From Odiellus spinosus (lineage: Eukaryota; Arthropoda; Arachnida; Opiliones; Phalangiidae): a stretch of 64,000 bases of DNA. This document shows, in pieces, positions 34,592 through 45,220 of this stretch. Positions within the stretch are counted from its first letter, which is position 1, and each line of letters starts with the position of its first letter. The position numbers and the translations under genes are program-made. Below the pieces are notes generated by a model, which searched no databases, was not told the origin of the DNA, and saw only the letters and a list, made by a program, of their open reading frames with translations. The DNA is taken from the NCBI GenBank assembly GCA_963920705.1, contig OY987226.1, positions 2,110,501 through 2,174,500 of the forward strand, in the 5' to 3' direction.

Positions 34592-34595
34592 TTAA

Positions 34596-35290
34596 AGTGA
34601 GGCTTTCACGGGTTTTTCATGAACTCCAAATATAAATTAAGTTTCATTTTCGGAAAGATCATTAAAAAACGATTCAAAATATATATATATGTAATAGCAG
34701 AAGCCGATGAAACCCTCCTTTGAAGTCTATTACTCCCGGGTCTTGTCTACCCCTCTCTGTATGGGTTATTTTCAATAAGCGCGATTCGTACGCCTCCTAA
34801 CGGTAGATGTTTTCGGAGCGGGAGCTCGTCGAGCGAATATCTCTAGCAGCCTCGGAGTTCGTCCAAAAAACGTCGTCGTTTGTGGAGAGAGAGAATTTCC
34901 AATTTTCCGTAGACAGGGGGGTATGAAGTAGGACCCCTTCTAACTCGTAAAATTGGGAATTTTACCCATACAGAGAGGAGCGCTATATGGAACATTAAGA
35001 GTAATAGACTTCAAAGGAGGGTTTCATCTACTTCTGGTAATAGAAATAAATTATCGTAATAATAAAAATACATATTTTATAATCACCATTTTCGTAATTT
35101 TTAAAATTAAAATTTCCCGTAATACTACGTCATCACTAAATGGTCGCGTAACTATTGTAAAGCCTAGAATTGATTCTGGCACGTGATAAGATCGCTTTCG
35201 CGCAGTCTTTTTCGTAAAAGTACTTAATCCAGAAAGTCAACTAGCTTTCGTACGAGAATTATCCCTAATTATGTTCTAGCAATAATCTAC
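34596..35290 (-). mobile_element. Family A copy 6, carrying B3
   Basis: Starts right after the TTAA that also ends J2: agtgaggctttcacgggttt. Then the A 3' half in reverse, B3, and the rest (taaaaatacatattttataa, tactacgtcatcac, gatcgctttcgcgcagtctt, gtaaaagtacttaatccaga). The A 5' terminus is unclear near 35290. Confidence 0.85.
34698..35036 (+). mobile_element. Family B MITE, copy 3
   Basis: 339 bp with a perfect 7-bp duplication gtaatag (34691-34697, 35037-35043). Inserted in A at the position corresponding to ctatgac on the A forward strand. The 77-codon frame at 34953 crosses its end. Confidence 0.95.
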
Positions 35291-35547
35291 GTCAAAATTT
35301 CTTACTAATGCCCCAACCTAGAGGTTTAAAATTTATAATATGGCGTTTTAATATAGTATAATAAAACAAAACCAAATAAATAATCCTTGTATTGGCTCTC
35401 GAAAAATGGTTAAAAGTTGAGATTAAGGTTGTTATTTGAGTTAATGAAGATGTCAAGTAAGTGTCTCACACAAACTTTCCGCGTTAATCGGTTTCAAAAT
35501 GTGTTAATTAGTATTTTTGTCAAAATTAAAATTCCCAGGGACTCTTG

Positions 35548-35885
35548 CAGGATTGCCACAGTTTTTTCAGATTCAAATTCCCCGACTTTTCCAGGTTTTT
35601 CCCTGACCTTTTCCAACGATTTTCCCTGACCGTTTTCGGCTAATACTACCCAATTTTTAGCCTTTTATGTTTTATATAATCGCGTTCGCCAAACTTTGTT
35701 GCAGGCGTATCTTTGTTCTAATCTATACAACTGACACGGTCAGCTGAGAATCATTTCCGCGGATAATGATTGCAATTTCATGGCTTCTCGAAAGATCTTT
35801 AAATTCCTTGACTTTTTAAAATATCTTAAAATTCCCTGACTTTTTTTATTCAATTTCAATTCCCAGACTTTTCCCTGACCTGTCT
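35548..35885 (-). mobile_element. Family H copy 3
   Basis: caggattgccacagtttttt to ttttccctgacctgtcttgg, with the full middle, including gacacggtcagctgagaatc and tccgcggataatgattgcaa. Confidence 0.88.
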
Positions 35886-36281
35886 TGGTTAATTAAACCT
35901 GATTTTGGATAGGATATATTCGTTTATTGTAACGAAACAGACTTGACCTTTAACAATAGCTTTTAAGTTCTTTAACAATATATTACGCAATTATGAAGAC
36001 CGTGACCTGAAAAAAAATTCTAGTTACGATATCCTGGCGCCAAGGTGGCGTTTAAAACGTGTCTATTCCCCTCTCGACTTTCGCGGATATACTAGAATCT
36101 TGGAGGAAGTATAGACGTAGTTAACGATTAGTTTGCATTGTTTAATCCAAGCAGCATTTTCAATCAAGATTTCTGACCCAAGAATCAATTTTTTTGGGTC
36201 AAATCAAAGTTGAAGTTTAAATCAAGCTTTTGTTTAATTGAATAAGAGCATCGTGAATGTCAATCGGATATTAAAATATCC
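35886..36281. other. Unassigned non-coding DNA
   Basis: No family recognised; a ggcgccaaggtggcg patch near 36045. Confidence 0.4.
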
Positions 36282-36704
36282 ATTTCTTATTGGAGTTAAC
36301 GTATACCCGAATATAACGGCAAACTTATAATTCGTACTCATTGTTATTTAGGAAATTGATACGAGTTATTCATTCGCCGATAAGAAACATTTGAAACCTG
36401 AGTTTCTTCGCGTTGATTTTAACCCTTAAATTGAGATCTCGAAGCTAGAATTATTTTGTCGCTGTTCCTTTCAATTTAGATGAAAAAATATAATTATATT
36501 TCATTCCACACGGATTTCGAGAATCGGCGTATTTTTATCTTCCCGTTATCCGTTCGAATAAACGCGTAATTTGTTTATTAATCGAGCTTAAAATTTTATC
36601 TCCGGGTCTAATTCGTATCCATTTGAAATAATTTGTGTTTATATTAATAAACAATTTATCCGAGATTAAAATATCAGAAAAAAAGGTTATCTGATTAGGA
36701 GCTC
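36282..36704 (+). mobile_element. Family G2 subfamily MITE, copy 2
   Basis: Body matches 27395-27895 over almost its whole length; terminus gagctc then TA at 36705-36706. Confidence 0.75.
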
Positions 36705-36706
36705 TA

Positions 36707-37274
36707 CTGGCACCCTATACTGAGGTTACAACCTCTATAATTCCTCCAAGATTTAAGATCTAACGTCCGTCTTTAAAAATATATAAAGGTCCTAAAGGAA
36801 AAGCTATTTTATCTAACTCTAAGAATTCGGTCGAAATTTTTCGTAGCCGCGCCCTGGCGAGGGAAGGTAAAATCTTATTTCATTCGTGTTTGGGTTTTTT
36901 TTGGTTACAGGTATTCCAATATGTGTATATACTTTTTTCCCCCGTTGAATTCGCTTATTTAGTAGCGAGAAAACTCAGCCACAAAATGTCAGTGAACCTC
37001 TATATCATAGTTATAAATGTGGGGAAACGTAAGCAGCGCCAGTGTTTGAAAAAAAAAAAAAGGAAAAGAAAAAATAAAATTCATTCATAAAGTAGTGACC
37101 TCGTTAAAAAATTCCCCGGGCGGCAGTGAGGGGAAATCACAATTAAAAAAAAATATATTATTCACTCGGACTTACACCTGTTTCTTATTTTAACATTCCA
37201 ATGCCTCAAAGGCAAGGTAAAATTGAATTTGTTTTGGGAAAAACAATACTAGATGGCGTTGGAACTCGTCTCTT
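36707..37274. other. Unassigned DNA
   Basis: Ends with a block (ttgttttgggaaaaacaata, gatggcgttggaactcg) shared with K copies. The 66-codon plus frame at 36890 ends in a lysine-rich A-run. Confidence 0.4.
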
Positions 37275-37640
37275 ATCCCTGACATTTTCGGTTCCTTTTT
37301 AAATTCCCCGACTTTCCCTGGTCTTTTGGGTTCCTTTTTAAATTCCCTGACTTTTCCCTGGTCTTTTGGGTTCCTTTTTTTAAATTCCCTGACTTTTCCT
37401 TGGTCTTTTGGGTTCCTTTTTAAATTCCCTGACTTTCCCTGGTCTTTTGGGTTCCTTTTTAAATTCCCTGACTTTCCCTGGTCTTTTGGGTTCCTTTTTT
37501 TAAATTCCTTAACTTTCCCTGGTCTTTTAGGTTCCTTTTTAAATTCCCTGACTTTCCCTGGGCTTTTGGGTTCCTTTTTTTTAAATTCCCTGACTTTTCC
37601 CTGGTCTTTAAGGTTCCTTTTTAAATTCCCTGACCACCAA
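37275..37640 (-). repeat. Minisatellite of 39-42 bp units, H-derived
   Basis: About 8-9 units of aaattccctgactttccctg plus gtcttttgggttccttttt. The first half is the signature word of family H in reverse (gtcagggaattt on the other strand). Unit length varies with the T-run. Frames on both strands (156 minus, 108 plus) come from the repeat. Confidence 0.9.
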
Positions 37641-39060
37641 ATATATTCATAAAGAAACATTTTTCATGTAGAAAAACAGCAAATTTCTAGATTAATTTTT
37701 AGTATAAAAAAGTATTTTATAATAACAATCAGATTGTTATCCGACTAAACGTTGATTAATATTTTTCCGTGTTATCTACTCTTTAGATATTTTTAAGGTA
37801 AACAGATTCATTGACGAGAAAAACCAATATATGGAGTAGAAACAACCGTATAATATACTAAATTAGTTTTTATATGATTTCTTGGGGAGAATATGATTGA
37901 GAAAACGTCATTCTACACGCTCTCATACCTATCGAGATCGACGATTTGTAGCGGATGAGTTGCTTTGAATCATTTTTTTTTTTTTTGTAATTCTAATCGA
38001 CTTTGTGACGCCACTTATAGTTTTTTTTTAGTTTATGAGGGTACCGTATTGTACGCAAATACTTGCTATCATAAAAGATTAGGAGCTTGGGAGATGTTGC
38101 CGTCATCATCTACGTCATAGCTTGTAAAGCTCATAGCGCTCTTGAGCACCGAGCATTTCTTAAACTCTCAAGGTCGAGTCTCTCACGAGTGACTTCTGAA
38201 CCCACTGACCCCTAGCGTTTTATGGAAACGGAAATAACCTGCCCTGTATAACCTTAAAGCCACGTGATTTCGTAACGTAATTACAAGATGTCGAACCCAC
38301 AAGTTATTTTATAATATCAACTATTGACGGGTTTCAATATTTCGAGACATCTAGCGGAGTCATTTGACAACTGAATTATTATTGAATGGATTAATCAACC
38401 TCACAGGGACAATTCTCTGGTACCTTTTACTATACTAGTAGTTGAAAATATCTGTTTCAAAAACAAGGCTGCCAGAAAATTCATACGGCCCCTTAATTTT
38501 ACCCCCTTTCCGATACAAATCCGGAAGTAGATTTTTGAAAAGTTGCCATCTCGTGGCGGTTTTTTTGTACATTATAAAAGCTCCTGAGATTATGTCAGTA
38601 TTTAGAGATTAGAGATTAAGGTGTTTAACTTCTCATAATCCACGAGAGCATCGTCTGCAATATGGTTTCTTCCCCTCTTCAATATTTTACCCCCGTGTAT
38701 CGGTAACTAGTAGCATCCGGTGTAGACAATTTTTGTCACCAGGGTGCGATTCGAGCAATCATTTTACCAAAGAGAATTATCTCTGTAAGGTTGTTTAATC
38801 CATGATTACACGGTACCACTCATAGGCTAACCCTCGCTATAGAATTAATAACTTGTTAAATTTTCTGTGCCATTATAAATAAATGTCTAGAAATATTTGG
38901 TTCGTTTAAATTTATCAATAGATTTTACAGTCGTTTTATAGAAATAAATTTACATAATGACTATTGCCTACAATACTATTATGATTAAAAAAATCATAAG
39001 GCGACTTTAAAGATTGTTTAAAAATCACAGCTAGTTCCTTCAACTTATTAATAATTAATC
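37641..39060. other. Unassigned, mostly non-repetitive DNA
   Basis: One of the longest spans without a recognised repeat. A T-run lies at 37974-37986. I looked on the minus strand for exons that could follow the candidate first exon at 39294-39359 and did not find one I trust. Confidence 0.45.
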
Positions 39061-39065
39061 ATATA

Positions 39066-39215
39066 CGCGGTAATTGACCTATGACCTCTTTAATTGTTTC
39101 AGTAGTGAAGGTTATAAGGTCTATACGGGATCAAACGGATTACGAGGCAATTGAACTATGACCTCTACTAGCGGTGAGGGCTACGGACTTTACGTAATCA
39201 GTAAAACTACGAAGC
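39066..39215 (+). repeat. Two-unit degenerate repeat, about 85 bp
   Basis: gcggtaattgacctatgacctct ... gtgaaggttataaggtct (39067-) and gaggcaattgaactatgacctct ... gtgagggctacggact (39149-) align with spacing of about 83 bp. Confidence 0.5.
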
Positions 39216-39293
39216 TATATGTGTGCCTAAAATACGCGCGTGGCGCTAATTCACTGGTGTAAAAACAAAGATAAAATGAAATTGGGTACTTAC

Positions 39294-39359
39294 ATGGTTG
39301 AAGTTCCAGACACGACCCGAACGAACTCTTGGCATTCGGAAACCCCATAGTGACGTCAT
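39294..39359 (-). CDS. Possible first coding exon (22 codons), unidentified
   Basis: On the minus strand an ATG is followed by 22 codons and then a strong splice-donor match, gtaagt (plus-strand acttac at 39288-39293). The peptide is short, with five arginines, no acidic residue and aromatic residues spread through it; that is what a mitochondrial targeting start often looks like, but so is a chance basic peptide. The start overlaps a perfect tgacgtca CRE-type site (39351-39358). No following exon was found. A plus-strand frame of 81 codons (39298-39543) overlaps and is the alternative reading. Treat as a hypothesis. Confidence 0.22.
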
Positions 39360-40099
39360 CGTAGATTTTTGTTTAATTTCCAGGTTCCCGCATCCCGCTG
39401 TGACTGTGAGGCTCAAGGCCGTCGTAAACTTCTTGTATCACACATTGCGCCAAAACTTTGAATCATCCACCAATTTCAGATCCGAGGCAATTCTTACTAT
39501 ATACGAAAATGTAAAACAAAAAGTTCTATTTGATACTGGTTAACAGTAAATTGTTTGAAATTAGGCTTAGCAATCAAGGCGCCTTTTTGTAAGAAAGTGT
39601 GTTTAAAATTAAAAATAAAGAAAATTGCATAAATTTGCATAAATTATCTTAGCTATTCTCAAAATCAAAGATTTAAAAAAGCAAGTTTAATTAAGTTGAT
39701 TAATTTAAGTTAATTTTATCACGGTGACTTTAATTCATTCAAATTATTTAATTTTAAATTGTAAAAACTTACCTTATTTCCCATTTTTCCTGTAATTATT
39801 CCGATTTTACGCTTTTCGCGTTAATTATCGATTTAATTACTTAAATTTTAAGCGAGATTAATGTCGAATACAGTTCGAAGAACGTTTTAAATGATAATAT
39901 ATACGCTAATTATCTTGTAATCGTGATTAAATAAACCGAAAATAATTTAAAAGTCAAACGCCAGCGTCGCCGCGCTTAAAAATCTAAATCCGATTCCGCT
40001 AACTCGAAAATAATTCTAAATTCGGACAAAAATAGTCCTAATTAAACGTTATTATAACATCGAAACTAATACAAAATCAATTAAATTTAACTATTACGA
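39360..40099. other. Unassigned AT-rich DNA left of element M
   Basis: No gene recognised. It may hold part of element M's outer end, since the exact limit of M's inverted ends is unclear. Confidence 0.4.
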
Positions 40100-43000
40100 C
40101 TTAAAACGCGATTAATTAACGATAGAACCGGATAAAATAGCCAACCGCGGAAAACGTTACAGCCGCAGTAGGCGAGAAGCCGCGCGAGACGCTTGACTCA
40201 GCGTTTTTTTGGCGGGAAACGGTGAGGGGGGGAGACGGGAGGAGGGCGGGAGGGGGAGAAATTGATAAGCGCCGTAAAAATTATAAAATTAAATTTCAAT
40301 TTTTGCGTTTGGTCAAAAAAGTGCAAAATGAAAGTTTCGATAAAGAATTTTTTTTCACACAATTTTGTTCATTATAGGGACTTATTTCCATCGAAGCGTG
40401 ATGAGACCCATCTGGCGGTTATTTTTCTTATATTTCTTGGTTAAAAACGCCCGTGGTACCCTATGTTAAATTGCCATTGACGCTATTCAATTCAAAATTT
40501 TACGAGTTTGGTCAATTTCAAAAGCGTTTTTTCATCAAAATTAAATAGATATAATTTCTAAACATTACCAGCGCCCAATGGGAATTTACATGGCGAATCT
40601 GGATTTTAAATATTTTATTTTGACAAAACTTATTAACGGATTGGTCTGAACTCGCTTTAATGGAAATAGGACCACAAAAGCTACCAAAATTCATCAAAAA
40701 AATTTCCAGATTCGAAACTTTATTTTTGCTCATTTTCGAAAAAACCAAAAAGGGAAAATGAAATTTTGAGTTTTTTGCGGATTTCAAAAATGTCTAAAAT
40801 AAAGTTTCGAATCCGGAACTTTTTTTGGTGGATTTCGGTTGCTTTTGGGGTCCTATTTCCATTAAAGCGAGTTCAGAGCAATCCGTTAATCAGTTTTGCC
40901 AAAATAAAATATTTTAAATCCAGATTTTGCCATGTTAATCTCCATAGGGCACCAATAAGGTTTATTATTTTTAGTATTTGGTGGATTTTAACCGGGTTTT
41001 TTCTCGTTAAAATACATTTAAACGATAGAATTATAATTTATGTAACTAATTACGCGGAGAAAACCAGGTCAGAATGAATAAATTACTCCAAATAAAACAT
41101 TACCAGCGCCCAATGGGAATTTACATGGCGAATCTGGATTTTAAATATTTTATTTTGACAAAACTTATTAACGGATTGGTCTGAACTCGCTTTAATGGAA
41201 ATAGGACCACAAAAGCTACCAAAATTCATCAAAAAAATTTCCAGATTCGAAACTTTATTTTTGCTCATTTTCGAAAAAACCAAAAAGGGAAAATGAAATT
41301 TTGAGTTTTTTGCGGATTTCAAAAATGTCAAAAATAAAGTTTCGAATCCGGAACTTTTTTTGGTGGATTTCGGTTCATTTCGGGGTCCTATTTCCATTAA
41401 AGCGAGTTCAGACCAATCTGTTAATCAGTTTTGCCAAAATAAAATATTTAAAGTCCAATTTTGCCATGTTAATCTCCATAGGGCGCCAATAAGGTAAAAT
41501 TTGGAGTATTTGGTTGATTTTAACCGGCTTTTTTCTTGTTAAAATACATTTAAACGTTATAATTATAATTTACGTAACTAATTACGCGGAAAAAACCAGA
41601 TTAGAATCAATCAAATTCTCAAAATAAAAATTTTTATCCGCGCCCTATGGGAATTAACTATGGCGAAATCTGGATTTTAAATATTTTATTTTGACAAAAC
41701 TGATTAACTGATTGGCCTCAACTCGCTTTAATGGAAATAGGACCCCAAAAGCAACCGAAATCCACAAAAAAAAGTTCCAGATTCGAAACTTTATTTTTGC
41801 TCATTTTCGAAAAAACCAAAAAAGGGAAAATGAAATTTCGAGTTTTTTGCGGATTTCAAAAATGTCAAAAATAAAGTTTCGAATCTGGAACTTTTTTTGA
41901 TGGATTTCGGATCATTTTGGGGTCCTATTTCCATTAAAGCGAGTTCAGACCAATCCGTTAATCAGTTTTGTCAAAATTAAATATTTAAAATCCAGATTCG
42001 CCATGGTTAATTCCCATAGGGCGCGGATAATGTTTTATTTTGAGAATTTGATTGATTCTCACCGGGTTTTTTCCTCATAATTAGTTACTTAAATTATAAT
42101 TCTATCGTTTAAATGTATTTTAACGAGAAAAAACCCGGTTAAAATCCACCAAATACTCCAAATAATAAACCTTATTGGTGCCCTATGGAGATTAACATGG
42201 CTAAATCTGGATTTTAAATATTTTATTTTGGCAAAACTGATAAACGGATTGGTCTAAACTCGCTTTAATGGAAATAGGACCCCAAAAGCAACCGAAATCC
42301 ACCAAAAAAAGTTCCGGATTCGAAACTTTATTTTTGACATTATTGAAATCCGCAAAAAACTCAAAATTTCATTTTCCCTTTTTGGTTTTTTCGAAAATGA
42401 GCAAAAATAAAGTTTCGAATCTGGAACTTTTTTTGATGGATTTCGGTAGCTTTTGGGGTCCTATTTCCATTAAAGCGAGTTGAGGCCAATCAGTTAATCA
42501 GTTTTGTCAAAATAAAATATTTAAAATCCAGATTTCGCCATAGTTAATTCCCATAGGGCGCGGATAAAAAATTTTATTTTGAGAATTTTATTGATTCTGA
42601 CCTGGGTTTTCGTCGTAATTAGTTACGTAAATAATAATTATATCGTTTAAATGTCTTTTAAGGGGAAAAAAATCAATCAAATTCTCAAAATAAAACATTA
42701 TCCGCGCCCTATGGAAATTAACATGGCAAATCTGGATTTCAAATATTTTATTTTGACAAAACGGATGAACGGATTGCTCTCAACTCGCTTTAATGGAAAT
42801 AGGACCCCAAAAGCAACCGAAATCCATCAAAAAAAGTTCCAGATTCGAAACTTTATTTTTGCTCATTTTCGAAAAAACCAAAAAAGGAAAATTGAAATTT
42901 TGAGTTTTTCGGGATTTCAAAAATGTCAAAAATAAAGTTTCGAATCTGTAACTTTTTTTGATGGATTTCGGTTGCTTTTGGGGTCCTATTTACATTAAAG

Positions 43001-44482
43001 CGAGTTGAGACCCATCCGTTAATCCGTTTGGCCAAAATAAAATATTTAAAATCCAATTTTGCCATTTTAATCTCCATAGGGCACCAATAAGGTTTATTAT
43101 TTGGAGTATTTGGTGGATTTTAACCGGGTTTTTTCTCGTTAAAATACATTTAAACGATAGAACTATAATTTATGTAACTAATTACGTGGAGAAAACCAGG
43201 TCAGAATGAATAAATTACTCCAAATAAAACATTATCCGCGCCCTATGGGAATTTACATGGCGAATATGGATTTTAAATATTTAATTTTGACAAAACTTAT
43301 TAACGGATTGGTCTGAACTCGCTTTAATGGAAATAAGACCCCAAAAGCTACCAAAATTCATCAAAAAAAGTTCCAGATTCGAAACTTTATTTTTGCTCAT
43401 TTTCGAAAAAACCAAAAAGGGAAAATGAAATTTTGAGTTTTTTGCGGATTTCAAAAATGTCAAAAATAAATTTTCGAATCCGGAACTTTTTTTGGTGGAT
43501 TTCGGTTGCTTTTGGGGTCCTATTTCCATTAAAGCGAGTTGAGAGCAATCCGTTAATCAGTTTTGTCAAAATAAAATATTTAAAATCCATATTTCGCCAT
43601 GCTAATCTCCATAGGGCGCCACTAAGGTATTTATTTGGAGTATTTGGTTGATTTTAACCGGGTTTTTTCCCCTTAAAAGACATTTAAACGATTTAATTAT
43701 AATTTATGTAACTAATTACGATGAAAAAATCCGGTTAAAATCAACCAAATACTCCAAATAATACATTATCCGCGCCCTATGGGAATTTACATGGCGAATA
43801 TGGATTTTAAATATTTGATTTTGACAAAACGTATTAACGGATTGGTCTGAACTCGCTTTAATGGAAATAGGACCCCAAAAGCTACCAAAATTCATCAAAA
43901 AAAGTTTCAGATTCGAAACTTTATTTTTGCTCATTTTCGAAATCCGCAAAAAACTCAAAATTTCATTCTCACTTTTTTCGGATTTCCAAAATGACCAAAA
44001 ATAAAGTTTCGAATCTGGAACTTTTTTTGGTGGATTTTGGTTCACTTCGGGGTCCTATTTCTATTAAAGCGAGTTCAGACCGATCCGTTAATTAGTTTTG
44101 TCAAAATAAAATATTTAAAATCCAGATTTCTCCATGTTAATCTCCATAGGGTGCCAATAAGGTATTATTTGGAGTATTTGGTTGATTTTAACCGGATTTT
44201 TTCTCGTTCAGAGACATTTAAACGATATAATTATAATTTATGTAGCTAATCGTCGGAAAAGAAATTCACTATCGAAACACACTCTCTGGACCGAACGCCA
44301 AAATTCAAAATCAAAATTGAATTTTATAATTTATGCGGCGCTTATAAATCACCCCCCTCCTCCCCCCATTCCCAGCTCGGGCGAAATATTATTGGTCAAA
44401 TATCCCTCCAGGCTTCTCGCCTACTGCGGCCGTCAAGTTTGCCGAAATCATTTTTACCATTTCTATCGTTAATCGCGCTTAA
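40100..44482. mobile_element. Large foldback element M with inverted ends
   Basis: Left arm about 40100-40358 and right arm about 44225-44482 are inverted copies: ttaaaacgcgattaattaac, gccgcagtaggcgagaagcc, a G-rich run (C-rich on the right), ataagcgccg..aaattataaaatt, and gttcggtc/gtttggtc. Arms are about 260 bp with moderate divergence. Everything between them is a tandem array of palindromic units. No transposase frame exists. It resembles in plan the Foldback class of DNA transposons, whose long ends carry internal tandem repeats; assignment to that class is inference. No clear target duplication was found. Confidence 0.75.
40380..44230. repeat. Tandem array of about seven 535-bp palindromic units
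   Basis: The landmark gcgccc(a/t)atgg(g/a)aatt recurs at about 40570, 41106, 41640, 42177 (variant), 42705, 43230 and 43770, giving a period near 535 bp. Each unit is itself a hairpin: tggattttaaatattttatt, aactcgctttaatggaaata, gattcgaaactttatttttg, a short asymmetric centre (ccaaaaagggaaaatgaaat), then the complement. The spacer around tttggtggattttaaccggg is also partly inverted. Many frames of 60-109 codons on both strands all come from the unit and none is conserved without stops. Confidence 0.92.
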
Positions 44483-44499
44483 GTAATTAATTTTAATAG

Positions 44500-44700
44500 T
44501 TTTTATATTCGCCGGCCAAAATAGTCAACAGCCAAGAGGGCGCTATTTAGGAGGGTTGTGGCCGACGCCCGAAAAACCGGCCAAAATAGCTGAGTCTTGG
44601 CTCGGGGCTATTTTGGCCGGTTTTTTCGGGCCAAAATAGAGCCCGCTAAACAAGCTGTTAATTTGGCCCGAAAAACCGGCCAAAATAGACGCGGCCCTAA
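44500..44700. repeat. Palindromic cggccaaaatag cluster
   Basis: cccgaaaaaccggccaaaat at 44568, its complement at 44607-44630 (perfect 22-bp stem), and a third direct copy at 44667-44688, plus a core-only copy at 44513. It lies just outside the right end of M. Confidence 0.8.
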
Positions 44701-44726
44701 ATTAAATAATGAGAACTCACCGATTT

Positions 44727-45220
44727 AATATGAGTTGAATGTCGAGTATCCGTTTCTTTTGTACGCTAATCAGTCTGGGCTTTCTTTGGATCACAAGTAA
44801 CGATGATTTTAACCCATTTCCACACAATTTTAAAAGTGATTTTATACCGACACAATTAGCCCGAAAATCCGCGTTATCGGGTGTCAATCCATGGGACGAC
44901 GAGTACGATAACTAAGCCTTAGTAAATTTCTTAAAGATGTAAAGGGAAGCCGGCCTCCATTAGACACGCCTCCTTCCTAACTTACGTGGAAAACGCTTAT
45001 ACGCTTTAGGGTCTAACTTCCGAATTCAGTGTTAAAAACATCTTTAAAATAAACTTCCGTTCGAGTATTGAATCTCCACACCGTATTTTTGTTACGCTCC
45101 ACATTATGGGCTTTCTTTTAGTCACAAATACCGCAATTTTAAATCCATTTTAAACGCAATTTAAGTAATTTTAAACCGGCACGATTATTAACAACTAGCC
45201 AAGAAATCCAGGAGCCAATC
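44727..45220 (+). repeat. Two-unit degenerate duplication, about 335 bp
   Basis: Blocks gtcgagtatccgtt..., ttgtacgctaatc..tgggctttctttgg, atcacaagtaacg, tttaacccatttccacacaa at 44737-44895 reappear in diverged form at 45061-45190 (cgagtattgaatct, gttacgctcc..atgggctttctttta, gtcacaaataccg). Confidence 0.55.

Noticed and set aside
37190..37660. 156-codon lysine/glycine-rich minus frame
   Set aside because: It follows the H-derived minisatellite; variation between units is indels in T-runs, not codon-like change.
40262..44472. More than a dozen open frames of 60-109 codons with similar peptides
   Set aside because: All derive from the 535-bp palindromic unit, on both strands, and are broken differently in each unit.
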